From Clostridia bacterium (GTDB lineage Bacteria; Bacillota; Clostridia; Lachnospirales; Lachnospiraceae): a stretch of 64,000 bases of DNA. The stretch spans positions 248,001-312,000 of the forward strand of contig CAJTEN010000001.1 of the NCBI GenBank assembly GCA_910575245.1, in the 5' to 3' direction. Within the stretch, counting starts at the first letter, position 1. Every line of letters begins with the position of its first letter. This document shows, in pieces, positions 16,221 to 24,393 of this stretch. A model generated the notes under the pieces. It ran no database searches. It saw nothing but the letters and a program-made list of their open reading frames with translations, and was not told the origin of the DNA. Position numbers and translations under genes: made by a program.

Positions 16221-18500
16221 ATGCAGACGAGAGAACTGTCGTTGAAAAATAAAATAATATATATTGTAGTAGTATGTGTGATCACACTGATGATCTGGCT
16301 GGGAAATGAAGGAAAGAGCCCGATTGTATATAAAGGAGCGGAATTGCAGTACTCGGTGGGCGTGATAGATTCGGAGTATTCGCTTGTTATCCGGGATACG
16401 GTGGCCAGGAGCGGCGTTATTGCCAATACGATGCAGTATGTGATGAACAGAGGAACCTATACGGTCAGCCTGAAATACCGGGCAGAGTCGAAGGATTCCG
16501 CACTGGAATTATGGGAGCAGGACAGGAAGATAGCCGGATGGACGATTGACCCGTCGAAGACGGAAATGACGGCTGATTTTACGCTCTCCAAGGATGCCAA
16601 GGAGCTGCAGTTTAAGATAAACTACTGCGGCATGAACGAGCTGGCGGTCAAAGAACTGAAGCTGTCGCCGCATACAATGTTCTATTCGGACACCTATTTC
16701 TTCATGATCCTGTTTCTGGCAGGCAGCATGCTTCTGTGGTGGTATCTGCAGAAAGACGGGAAGAGACTTAACGGACAGCAGGTGGTAGATTATGGCATTA
16801 TTCTGGGGACAGCGCTTCTGGCAACTTCGCCTATGATGCAGACATACCTTTATAACGGAGATGACCTGTGTTATCATCTGGCCCGTCTGGAAGGGCTGAA
16901 GGATGGGATTCTGGACGGACAGATTCCGGTCAATATCCTGCCGGAGGGACTAAGCGGGAATGGATATCTAAATGCCATGTACCCGTATTTGTTTCTTTAC
17001 ATAGGGGCATTCTTAAGAATCTGCCGTGTCTCACTGGCGCTTTCCTATAAGGTATTGATCTTTCTGGCGAATTTATCTTCGGCGGCCTGTGCCTATGTGG
17101 CGGTAAAATCCATGTGCAGATCCCGCCGGAGTGTGATTCTGGCGGTAGTATTGTACACGTTGATGCCTTATCGCTTTACCAATATTTTCTCCAGAGGGGA
17201 TCTGGGCGAGACGCTGGCGCTGATTTTCTGGCCGCTGATCATTGCGGGGCTGTATCATGTGCTTATGGGCGACCGAAAGCGCTGGTATTATCTGGTGATC
17301 GGGTGCAGCGGCGTATTGCAGAGCCATATTCTGAGTGCGGTGTTTGCGGCGGTGATCTGCGGGGTCACTGCCTTGGTATGGTGCGTGCGTATCGTAAAGG
17401 AGAAGAGGTATCTTGAGATCGGTAAGGCGCTGGGGATGACACTGCTGTTAAATCTTTGGTATCTGGTGCCGTTTCTCTATTATTATTTCGGGGATGATCT
17501 GAGTACGGAGGTGCTCAGGTGGAGCGGCTATTTCGAACAGTCGATCAACCCTTCCAACCTGACGCAGAGTATCAGCCTGTACAACAAGCAGTATTTTTCC
17601 CTGGGACTGGCGCTTTTAGGCTGCGTGGGAATCGGCGTGATCAGACTCTTGTGTGAGCGGCAGGAGAAAAGGTCGGATATGGACAGCTATCTGCTGTACC
17701 TGCTTGTGGCAGGATGCGTCCTCACTTATATGATTACGGGATATTTCCCGAGTCTTCGGTTATTGGAAATCAAGCTTTTTGAAAAAATAGTGACCATGAT
17801 ACAATTCCCATGGCGTTTTCTGGGACCGGCATCGGCCTGTTTTATGTTTGTGGGAGCGATCGGCCTGTCGGAATCTCAGATTCTTAAGCCGTACCGCAAC
17901 CTGATCTTTACCTTGCTGATCGGCCTGAATCTGCTGGTAATCATATCGGTTCCTACAGACAACAGCCATATGCCCTACGAGAGTGCGGAAGCAGAAGCTT
18001 CCAAAGGGCATGAGAGTAAGCTGGTTGCGAATATCGGTTTGTTTTATCCCCATGAGTGGCGTATCAACGGGGTGTCGGATGACAGAGTGGTATCGAATGT
18101 GATCGCCTCCGACCTGTACAGCATGACGATTCATAATTTTGAGAAAAAGGGAACCAAAGCAGCAGTGGTATATACGGCTACGGAAGATGACTGCTTTATT
18201 GAACTGCCGATTCAGGGATATCTTGGCTACCGCGCCTATGATGAAAACGGAGAAAGACTTAAGATTGAGCGTGGAGGCGGAGCCAGAATAAGAATCGAAA
18301 CCATCGGGGACGGTGTGAAGCATACCGTATATGTGCGTTATGGAAGGATTCCGGCCTTTATGGCGGCTACCCTGGTTTCTGCGTTGACGATTGCGGCTAT
18401 AGGGTGGCAGCTGTGGAGAAAGCGCAGAAATTTAAAGAAGCAGCATCGTCCGGGCAATCCGGTCGGCGCCTGTACCGTCCAGGAAGTTCCTCATAGCTGA
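16221..18500 (+). CDS. Large polytopic membrane protein, GT-C-like
   Basis: 759 residues: one N-terminal helix (about 10-28), an extracytoplasmic beta-rich region (about 30-150), roughly ten hydrophobic segments between 155 and 565, a second soluble region (570-715) and a last helix near 720. The loop after the second helix, TYLYNGDDLCYHLARLEGLKDG, has the acidic DD-xx-YH arrangement seen in GT-C-fold lipid-phosphosugar-dependent transferases. This suggests an enzyme adding a sugar on the outer membrane face. The name is a fold-level inference. The 3-prime end overlaps the end of pseG on the other strand by 69 bp. Confidence 0.65.
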   Translation: MQTRELSLKNKIIYIVVVCVITLMIWLGNEGKSPIVYKGAELQYSVGVIDSEYSLVIRDTVARSGVIANTMQYVMNRGTYTVSLKYRAESKDSALELWEQDRKIAGWTIDPSKTEMTADFTLSKDAKELQFKINYCGMNELAVKELKLSPHTMFYSDTYFFMILFLAGSMLLWWYLQKDGKRLNGQQVVDYGIILGTALLATSPMMQTYLYNGDDLCYHLARLEGLKDGILDGQIPVNILPEGLSGNGYLNAMYPYLFLYIGAFLRICRVSLALSYKVLIFLANLSSAACAYVAVKSMCRSRRSVILAVVLYTLMPYRFTNIFSRGDLGETLALIFWPLIIAGLYHVLMGDRKRWYYLVIGCSGVLQSHILSAVFAAVICGVTALVWCVRIVKEKRYLEIGKALGMTLLLNLWYLVPFLYYYFGDDLSTEVLRWSGYFEQSINPSNLTQSISLYNKQYFSLGLALLGCVGIGVIRLLCERQEKRSDMDSYLLYLLVAGCVLTYMITGYFPSLRLLEIKLFEKIVTMIQFPWRFLGPASACFMFVGAIGLSESQILKPYRNLIFTLLIGLNLLVIISVPTDNSHMPYESAEAEASKGHESKLVANIGLFYPHEWRINGVSDDRVVSNVIASDLYSMTIHNFEKKGTKAAVVYTATEDDCFIELPIQGYLGYRAYDENGERLKIERGGGARIRIETIGDGVKHTVYVRYGRIPAFMAATLVSALTIAAIGWQLWRKRRNLKKQHRPGNPVGACTVQEVPHS

Positions 18501-19631
18501 TGAGGCCATTATGCGTGCATGGTAGTCTGCTGACATCCTTGTCAGAAAATCAATCATATGGGACAGGGCAGCGTGATTTTGGAAATCGGAATTAGGGGCT
18601 GTGACAGGGCGTACATCCCCGGCACAGGGAATCAGGTTCTTTTGTGCATAAGCTTCTACAGCGGTACGCTGGTTTTCGGCCATGAGATAACTGACAGAGG
18701 GCACCCCCACGGCGCAGAGTTCACACAGGGTAGTGCCTCCGGCAGAGACAGCCAGGTCACAGGATGCCATCAGGGAGGCCACATCCGCGACGTTGGTATG
18801 GATGTGGACGGACGGGTGTTCCTTTGCAAGTGTATTTAATGCGTCATAGCGGCTGTTTGCGCGGCTGGTCAGGACATGGTAGTGCATGGAACGCAGCGCC
18901 GTCATTTCATCTGCGGTATGCAGAATGCTTTGCTTGTTCTGCTCTGACGGTGGGGTGATGGATTTCCGGGAAGCCTCAATAAGGCCTTCCGAAAGTGTGC
19001 CCGCGGAGGAAGTCTGGTCATAGATACTGTGAAGCAGAGATTCCGCGACTCTGCAGGGATCAGTGCCGCCGGTGGACAACAGGATGTGTCTGACAGCAGG
19101 GCGGACCTCATACAGCGGGCGGCGGAATTGTTCCCGAAGGGGCGTATATTGTACGCCCAGCAGTTTACGGGAGGCATTGGCATAACAGGGACAGTCTTCC
19201 TCGGTGTCATAATTGATTACCAGGTCTACGGCGCAGTCAAGAGTCCGTAGATCATCCAGATAGGCGGTCCGGAAATAGTCCTGTGCTGCCTTAAAATAGG
19301 CTGTGTCGGCATAGTAGGAATCGATGAACAGCCATGGTTTGCCCCTGTCGGCAGCGACAGCCCTCCTGGTGCATTCATCTGATGCCAGGCAGGAGAGAAG
19401 GGCGGGAATTTCCTGACATAATTTGGTATAGTCGCGGTTCAGGCAATGGATGCCGAATTCCTGAGGGACTTTGAAGCGTTCCTTAAGCAAGGTAAGGCTT
19501 TCTGAATCGGACACGATAAACTTAACGCAGGCACCTTTCTGTGCGCAGGCACGTGCAATGGCGAGACATCTCATAAGGTGTCCCGTGGCGATCTTATGGT
19601 TTCCGTCTGTTCTGAAATAGATAGCAGCCAT
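18432..19631 (-). CDS. pseG: UDP-2,4-diacetamido-2,4,6-trideoxy-beta-L-altropyranose hydrolase, PseG
   Basis: Removes UDP from the Pse precursor. GT-B fold, 399 residues from ATG 19631. Seen: N-terminal IYFRTDGNHKIATGHLMRCLA (family signature with the catalytic His in TGHLMR), FIDSYYAD, LLSTGGTDPCRVAES, and the UDP-site stretch DLAVSAGGTTLCELCAVGVPS. Longer than typical PseG because of an insert near residues 210-255. Start: the PseG fold begins at AAIYFRTDG, with AAGGAG 6 nt before ATG 19631; ATG 19670 also has a perfect GGAGGT site and would add 13 residues. It runs against the surrounding pse genes. Confidence 0.92.
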   Translation of the reverse strand: MAAIYFRTDGNHKIATGHLMRCLAIARACAQKGACVKFIVSDSESLTLLKERFKVPQEFGIHCLNRDYTKLCQEIPALLSCLASDECTRRAVAADRGKPWLFIDSYYADTAYFKAAQDYFRTAYLDDLRTLDCAVDLVINYDTEEDCPCYANASRKLLGVQYTPLREQFRRPLYEVRPAVRHILLSTGGTDPCRVAESLLHSIYDQTSSAGTLSEGLIEASRKSITPPSEQNKQSILHTADEMTALRSMHYHVLTSRANSRYDALNTLAKEHPSVHIHTNVADVASLMASCDLAVSAGGTTLCELCAVGVPSVSYLMAENQRTAVEAYAQKNLIPCAGDVRPVTAPNSDFQNHAALSHMIDFLTRMSADYHARIMASSAMRNFLDGTGADRIARTMLLL

Positions 19632-19667
19632 AGTAGTCTCCTTTATGATTCCGATCCTTTCCTTAGT

Positions 19668-19713
19668 CATACTTGCACCTCCATGTCTTCCCCCCCGACA
19701 CAAATTCCCATGA
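19668..19713 (-). promoter_or_regulatory. Recurrent leader sequence, copy 1 (upstream of pseG)
   Basis: On the minus strand this stretch reads CATGGGAATTTGTGTC, then a G-rich spacer, then GACATGGAGGTGCAAGT and ATG. It is nearly the same as leaders before the ABC exporter (28543-28589) and gtrA (30375-30420). The GGAGGT inside it is a strong ribosome binding site for ATG 19670. Confidence 0.55.
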
Positions 19714-19789
19714 AAAGTGCGGTGCAAGTACAGGATGCACGCATACAGACAAGCTGCATGGCGCCTGTAATATATCATTTCTATTCTGT

Positions 19790-19818
19790 ATTATATCCCT
19801 GTCGGGCCGGAGAGACAA
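19790..19818 (-). promoter_or_regulatory. Candidate promoter for pseG
   Basis: On the minus strand TTGTCT (19818-19813) and TATAAT (19795-19790) are separated by 17 bp. A transcript would start near 19783 and have a leader of 110-150 nt that contains the recurrent leader motif. Confidence 0.6.
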
Positions 19819-19900
19819 TGGTTTCCATGACGGAGCGATGACAAAATTGGTAACAGTTTAGTCCGAGGCTGAACTGTTGTTCGTGTGGCTTTATTATTCT

Positions 19901-20584
19901 TTATCTTGTCGGCATTTGGAAATCCGCAAGTGCCCTGTTCAAATAGTCGTTAAAAGGTTTCATGATTTGGAACAGTCCTACTGCTTTTTCAAGAAATGCT
20001 TCTACATCTTTCACTTCTTCGTCTTTTAACGAGTATTCCAGATACCAACTCTTAAATTTCAGATAGCTTGCTTGAGGGTGTTCTTTCTCATATCCCGCAG
20101 GAACATTTTTTAATTCTGTTCCCTGTACAGTGAAATACTTTTCAAAATCCGGCTCATGGATAATACTTTCCCATTCTTCACCATTTCGGGAAATATAATC
20201 CCGTATCATAGCTGTTGCGTCCTTAAACATATCTGCAAATAATCCGCCACCTAAAAATGAGTGATTGCCCGGTTTTATCATGAGATAGTAGCCGACAGGA
20301 ACAGGCAATTTCCCTTTTGAGGAAATGTGGGCACGGAACGCAGGATTATATGGTGACTTATCATGGCTAAATCGGGTATCCCTTACAATCTTAAACGTAA
20401 TGTCTTTGGGGTTGTTATATAAAATGCTGTTGTCAAATTTTCCGATTTCCAATATCAATGTCTGCAATAGTTTTTCAAATTCGGCATTCGCCTTTTTAAA
20501 ATCGTCCTTGTTTGCATGATACCATTCACGGTTATTATTCATGCTTAATGACGATAAATAATCAATAATAAGCTGTGTATTCAT
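19901..20584 (-). CDS. DUF2461 (TIGR02453) family protein
   Basis: 227 residues. N-terminal LSMNNNREWYHANKDDFKKA and DITFKIVRDTRFSHDKSPYNPAFRAHIS are the family hallmarks, with GYYLMIKPGNHSFLGGGLF following. The function of the family is unknown; members are small cytosolic proteins found widely. It follows the ECF sigma gene by 15 bp on the same strand, so they form an operon. Both are markedly A/T-richer than the glycan genes on either side, pointing to a separate origin. Confidence 0.88.
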   Translation of the reverse strand: MNTQLIIDYLSSLSMNNNREWYHANKDDFKKANAEFEKLLQTLILEIGKFDNSILYNNPKDITFKIVRDTRFSHDKSPYNPAFRAHISSKGKLPVPVGYYLMIKPGNHSFLGGGLFADMFKDATAMIRDYISRNGEEWESIIHEPDFEKYFTVQGTELKNVPAGYEKEHPQASYLKFKSWYLEYSLKDEEVKDVEAFLEKAVGLFQIMKPFNDYLNRALADFQMPTR

Positions 20585-20599
20585 AGTCTGTTATCTCCT

Positions 20600-21451
20600 T
20601 TATGACTTTTGGATAATAGAAAGCTGCGTGGAATCTAAAAATTCCTGTATCATGCGCTTCATGTGTTCGGGCGACTGATAGGTTTTACAGAACGAAAAAT
20701 CCTGCGATAAATCGTCAATATCCTCCATGGCATTTTTCACATCTATCACAGTTTGAATAGGAATTTCCGTAGCTGCCATATAATCTAACTGTAATGGGTT
20801 TAGCCTATGGCTCTGTATTGCATAATTCATCCTGTCTTTGCATTTACATCTGCCACTGCCATATTCTCCGCAGTATTCACTTAAAAAATCTGCCATTTTT
20901 TTGCGTATTCGGGAAAGCCGTTGACGATACGCTTCCGGGGTCATTTCCAAAATATCGCCTGCAATCCGGCTGTCAATCTTAAACATTGTACCCAATATGA
21001 AAATACATCTGCTCTCCATATCAAGGCATTGCAACATCACATTTGTACAGGACATTTTCAATTCTTCTGCCAAAATATCTTTTTCTACATTTTGTGTTAA
21101 ATCCGGCACATCTTGTATTTTCCCGTTTTCTATGTCATTCCCATAATATTCAAAACTCAACGGATAGTGGGCGAACATATGCTTTTTGTAATTTTTAAGG
21201 TGATTAGAAGCAATACGGAATACCCATGTTGTAAATGAACTGTCACCTCTAAAAGAAGAAAGATGAGTAATCATTTTCAATAGAATATCCTGTGTGGCAT
21301 CTTCTGCGTCCGCAAATGTACCCAGCATTCGCAAAGATAAATTGAATACAGTATCCTGTACGCCTGCAATAAGCGTTTCAAGGGAGTTTTTATCCCCTGA
21401 TGTGGCTTTATCAACTAAAGCCAGTAATTCTTCATTCACATTTTTATTCAT
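20600..21451 (-). CDS. ECF-type RNA polymerase sigma factor with C-terminal extension
   Basis: 283 residues. Region 2 (about 28-95): TVFNLSLRMLGTFADAEDAT, QDILLKMITHLSSFRGDSSF, TWVFRIASNHLKNYKK. Region 4 (about 130-190) with the helix-turn-helix EAYRQRLSRIRKKM. About 95 residues follow, starting with a Cys-rich YCGEYGSGRCKCKDRMN stretch that could bind metal, which ordinary ECF factors lack. No anti-sigma gene is adjacent; the downstream DUF2461 gene is co-transcribed. A/T-rich compared with neighbours; probably a small inserted regulatory unit. Confidence 0.85.
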   Translation of the reverse strand: MNKNVNEELLALVDKATSGDKNSLETLIAGVQDTVFNLSLRMLGTFADAEDATQDILLKMITHLSSFRGDSSFTTWVFRIASNHLKNYKKHMFAHYPLSFEYYGNDIENGKIQDVPDLTQNVEKDILAEELKMSCTNVMLQCLDMESRCIFILGTMFKIDSRIAGDILEMTPEAYRQRLSRIRKKMADFLSEYCGEYGSGRCKCKDRMNYAIQSHRLNPLQLDYMAATEIPIQTVIDVKNAMEDIDDLSQDFSFCKTYQSPEHMKRMIQEFLDSTQLSIIQKS

Positions 21452-21580
21452 AGATTTTTACCTCCTACTTAATTAGACAATGCTCTTTTATCTTTGTGAC
21501 AGAAACGGGCTGCAGTTTGTGGCTTATTTTTATTTTATTCTCCTTTTTCCTATGCCATTTTAACACAATACTTGTCTTTT

Positions 21581-21749
21581 GATGTCATATAACATGATAG
21601 GAATCTCCTAAGGACGCGCTTTCGCTCGGTTCCAAACGCAGCGGTACTAAATTCGTGGAAAACCTCATTAAGTACCGGCATTTTCCTACGGTCCTAAGGA
21701 GAATCCTATCATATCAGACGCTGTGTACAGACTTAACTAAATGAGATTG
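21581..21749. mobile_element. Palindromic MITE-like element, copy A (left end degraded)
   Basis: Shares the TGATAGGAATCTCCTAAGGA arm, the conserved core CGCTTTCGCTCGGTTCCAAA through TAAGTACCGG, the complementary right arm and the right terminus with the copies at 37502, 40610 and 62431. The left terminus is shortened to GATGTCAT then ATAACATG, so about 20 bp are missing, and the right end reads GAGATTG instead of GACATTG. No target duplication could be identified: an old, decayed copy. Confidence 0.75.
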
Positions 21750-21803
21750 GCCGTGAATAGTAGCGGGCGAAGATCAGGATTCCGGCAGGCCTTTTTCCGG
21801 AAT

Positions 21804-21832
21804 TGTATTCTTCCCGAAAATAATCTATAATA
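21804..21832 (+). promoter_or_regulatory. Candidate promoter for the GNAT-pseF operon
   Basis: TTGTAT (21804-21809) and TATAAT (21827-21832) with 17-bp spacing, 33 bp upstream of the GNAT start codon. A convincing sigma-A promoter. Confidence 0.65.
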
Positions 21833-21865
21833 GTAAGAGAATCTTGAAATGTAAGGAGTAATGAT

Positions 21866-22351
21866 ATGATAGTCCGGCCTTATGGAGAAACAGATATGGA
21901 AGCAATGCTTCATATCTGGAATGAAGTGGTAACAGAGGGCATTGCCTTCCCGCAGGAAGAATTACTGGATGCGGTAACAGGTCCCGAATTCTTTGCGTCC
22001 CAGACTTGTGCAGCGGTCGCTGAGGATGAAAACACCCATGCCATATGCGGACTTTACATCCTTCATCCCAATAATGTCGGGCGATGCGGGCATATCTGCA
22101 ATACAAGCTATGCGGTGTGTTCCGAAAGCAGAAACCAGCATATAGGAGAGCTGCTTGTACAGGACAGCCTGCAGCGGGCGAAGGCACATGGGTTTAAAGT
22201 GCTGCAATTTAATGCAGTGGTTGAAAGTAATACAAGGGCCAGACACTTATATGAGAAACTTGGATTCGTTCAGCTGGGTATGATTCCCAACGGGTTCAGA
22301 ATGAAGGACGGGCATTTTGAAAATATCTGCCCTTATTATCATGAATTGTGA
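21866..22351 (+). CDS. GNAT N-acetyltransferase (positional candidate for PseH)
   Basis: 161 residues with the GNAT fold: the N-terminal MIVRPYGETDMEAMLHIWNE, the acetyl-CoA loop region near RNQHIGELLVQDSLQRA, and NTRARHLYEKLGFVQLG. By sequence it looks like the phosphinothricin/amino-acid acetyltransferase type. By position (20 bp before pseF, after pseB, pseC and pseG) it could supply the missing PseH step, acetylating the 4-amino group of the UDP-altrosamine. The GNAT at 36936 is the other candidate. RBS AAGGAG upstream. Confidence 0.75.
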   Translation: MIVRPYGETDMEAMLHIWNEVVTEGIAFPQEELLDAVTGPEFFASQTCAAVAEDENTHAICGLYILHPNNVGRCGHICNTSYAVCSESRNQHIGELLVQDSLQRAKAHGFKVLQFNAVVESNTRARHLYEKLGFVQLGMIPNGFRMKDGHFENICPYYHEL

Positions 22352-22371
22352 TCTGCGTCAGGAGGGCCATC

Positions 22372-23067
22372 ATGAGTACAGCTATAGCAATTATCACCGC
22401 CAGAGGCGGCAGTAAGCGGATTCCGCGCAAAAATATCAAGGAATTCTGCGGCAGGCCGATCATTACTTATTCCATAGAAGCGGCGCTGCAGTCGGGTCTT
22501 TTTACAGAAGTTATGGTCTCCACGGACGATGAGGAGATTGCGGCAGTGGCACGGGCGGCGGGAGCGCAAGTGCCTTTTATGCGCAGCAGCGCCAGCGCAG
22601 GAGATTATGCCTCCACAGACGATGTGCTGATGGAAGTATTGCTGGCGTACCGGGAGCAGGGCAGGGAATTTGATACGTTATGCTGTCTGTATCCTACAGC
22701 GCCCTTTATTACCGCGCAGAAGCTGCGGACGGCAATGGGACTGCTGGAGAAAGCGGATTCTGTGATGCCGGTGGTGGCCTTTTCTTATCCGCCGCAGCGG
22801 TGCATGGTCCTGAATGAGGCGGGGGAACTTCGCATGAAATGGCCGGAGCACGCCAGGACGCGTTCCCAGGATCTGGAGCCTTACTATCATGACTGCGGGC
22901 AGTTCTATTGCTGCAGGACGGCGCCTTTTATGGAGTACAGGACCACGGACCTGCCCCATATGGTGCCCATGGTCATGAGTGAATTGGAAGTGCAGGATAT
23001 TGATAATCCGGATGACTGGGAGATTGCGGAGCTGAAATATCGAAAGATGGTGGGACAGGTTTATTGA
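22372..23067 (+). CDS. pseF: Pseudaminic acid cytidylyltransferase, PseF
   Basis: Activates pseudaminic acid as CMP-Pse. 231 residues. Seen: N-terminal AIITARGGSKRIPRKN with the CTP-binding Arg/Lys residues, STDDEEIAAVARAAGA, CLYPTAPF and the PseF-type YHDCGQFYC. ATG 22372 is preferred over GTG 22348 because AGGAGG lies 6 nt upstream. Its stop overlaps a possible start of the next gene, so the two are translationally coupled. Confidence 0.94.
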   Translation: MSTAIAIITARGGSKRIPRKNIKEFCGRPIITYSIEAALQSGLFTEVMVSTDDEEIAAVARAAGAQVPFMRSSASAGDYASTDDVLMEVLLAYREQGREFDTLCCLYPTAPFITAQKLRTAMGLLEKADSVMPVVAFSYPPQRCMVLNEAGELRMKWPEHARTRSQDLEPYYHDCGQFYCCRTAPFMEYRTTDLPHMVPMVMSELEVQDIDNPDDWEIAELKYRKMVGQVY

Positions 23068-23087
23068 TGAGGGAGGAACAGGCTAAG

Positions 23088-24326
23088 ATGAAGGCAGTCA
23101 TCATAGGCGCCAGCAGTGAGGCGCTTCACACCATAGAAAAGGCGCATGGCGCAGGGCTGTTTGTGACGGCTCTGGACGGTAATCCGGATGCAGAAGGGCT
23201 GAGGGAGGCGGACCGAGGGCTTGTTGTGGATATTTCGGACGAGAATGCGGTGACAGAAGCGGTGAGGGCGGAGCAGCCGGATTTTGCACTCACGGTTCCG
23301 ATCGGAAGATATCTCACCGCCAGCGGAGCGGTCAACGATGCACTGGGACTTCCGGGAATCAGCAGGCAGATGGCGGTGCTGTGTACGGACAAATACAGGT
23401 TCCATCAGAAACTGCAGGAGCAGAGTCTGCGGGGCAGTCATTGCTATGCGGTGGGCGGAAGGGACGGCAGGGATCCGGGGGAACTGCGGGAAGAACTTGC
23501 AGCAGGGAAGAGCCGGCTTGCATACCCGGCAATCTTAAAGCCCAGATTCGGATCCGGCAGCCGGGGAATCCGGATGATAGAGGACAGTGCCGGATTGGAC
23601 AGAGCGCTGAGGAGTGTGGCATCGCGGACGGGCCATGCGCAGAAAACTGATTCCCGGAAGGAAGAGAGTGAGGCCTATGTGCTGGAGGAGTGCGTGCCGG
23701 GAGAGGAATATGGTGTAGACGGCGCCGTGATAGCGGGACGATTCTATCTGGTATTGCTCAGGAAAAAGGAGAATACGCCGCCGCCGGCCAGACAGGCTGT
23801 AGCGTATGTTTCTGTGCTTCCCGGGGATGCGTTCCGGCAGCAGGCGGAACACTATATGGAACGTGTGGTAAGGTGTCTGGGGCTTGGGGAATGTCTCATG
23901 CATGCAGATTTGATCCGCAGCGAGAGCGGACCCTTTGTCATTGAGCTGTCCGCGAGGCCTTCCGGACATAATCTTCATAATCTGTTTACGCCGCTGTGTA
24001 CGGGTATCGATATGGCGGAGGAATATATTAAATACAGGATGGGACAGCCCTGGAGTTTTACACCGAAGACAACAAGGCCGGCGATGATCCATTATTTTGA
24101 CCTGTCGGGAAAGGTCATGGGGGTGCCCGGCGAAGAGCAGGTACGTCAGGCTGTTCCGTCTCTGATTGGATGGGACTGCCTTATCAGGGAAGGGGACGAA
24201 CTGACACCGGTATCGGATGGGCATTCTCTTATGGGAAGAGGATATTTTATCCTGGAAGGAGAAGAGCGGAAATTGTGGGAAGATGTGAACAGAGTGAAAG
24301 AAATGTTTCGGATTGTGTCAGAATAG
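23088..24326 (+). CDS. ATP-grasp domain protein
   Basis: 412 residues. N-terminal Rossmann-like part (MKAVIIGASSEALHTIEKAH) then an ATP-grasp core: a Lys strand PAILKPRFGSGSRGIRM, EECVPGEEYGVDGAV, and the Mg-site segment FVIELSARPSGHN. ATP-grasp enzymes join a carboxylate to an amine or thiol through an acyl phosphate. In this place, between pseF and pseI, it may attach an amino acid or other acid to a Pse precursor or modify the nonulosonate, but the substrate cannot be read from sequence. ATG 23088 has GGGAGG 11 nt upstream; ATG 23067, overlapping the pseF stop, is an alternative. Confidence 0.82.
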   Translation: MKAVIIGASSEALHTIEKAHGAGLFVTALDGNPDAEGLREADRGLVVDISDENAVTEAVRAEQPDFALTVPIGRYLTASGAVNDALGLPGISRQMAVLCTDKYRFHQKLQEQSLRGSHCYAVGGRDGRDPGELREELAAGKSRLAYPAILKPRFGSGSRGIRMIEDSAGLDRALRSVASRTGHAQKTDSRKEESEAYVLEECVPGEEYGVDGAVIAGRFYLVLLRKKENTPPPARQAVAYVSVLPGDAFRQQAEHYMERVVRCLGLGECLMHADLIRSESGPFVIELSARPSGHNLHNLFTPLCTGIDMAEEYIKYRMGQPWSFTPKTTRPAMIHYFDLSGKVMGVPGEEQVRQAVPSLIGWDCLIREGDELTPVSDGHSLMGRGYFILEGEERKLWEDVNRVKEMFRIVSE

Positions 24327-24358
24327 AGTGAGAAGACAGAACCTGCATAATTATGGAG

Positions 24359-24383
24359 AGAGGGTGCGAAAGCGGCACCCTCT
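24359..24383. terminator. Bidirectional terminator between ATP-grasp gene and pseI
   Basis: AGAGGGTGC (24359-24367) and GCACCCTCT (24375-24383) form a 9-bp stem with a 7-nt loop, placed in the 67-bp gap between two converging genes and followed by TTA. Probably stops transcription from both sides. Confidence 0.7.
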
Positions 24384-24393
24384 TACTGCAGAA

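Larger units (their letters stand above)
21452..21865. other. Intergenic region with degenerate palindromic element and promoter
   Basis: 414 bp between divergent genes (ECF sigma on minus, GNAT on plus). The left 130 bp is A/T-rich and should hold the promoter of the sigma operon, though no clear boxes were found. It then contains a partly degraded copy of the palindromic element (21581-21749), a GGCCGTGAATAGTAGC motif and the promoter at 21804-21832. Confidence 0.6.

Noticed and set aside
15182-16426. 414-codon minus-strand open frame opposite the GT2 gene
   Set aside because: The plus strand has an intact GT2 with DSDDW motif; the antisense product has no family features.
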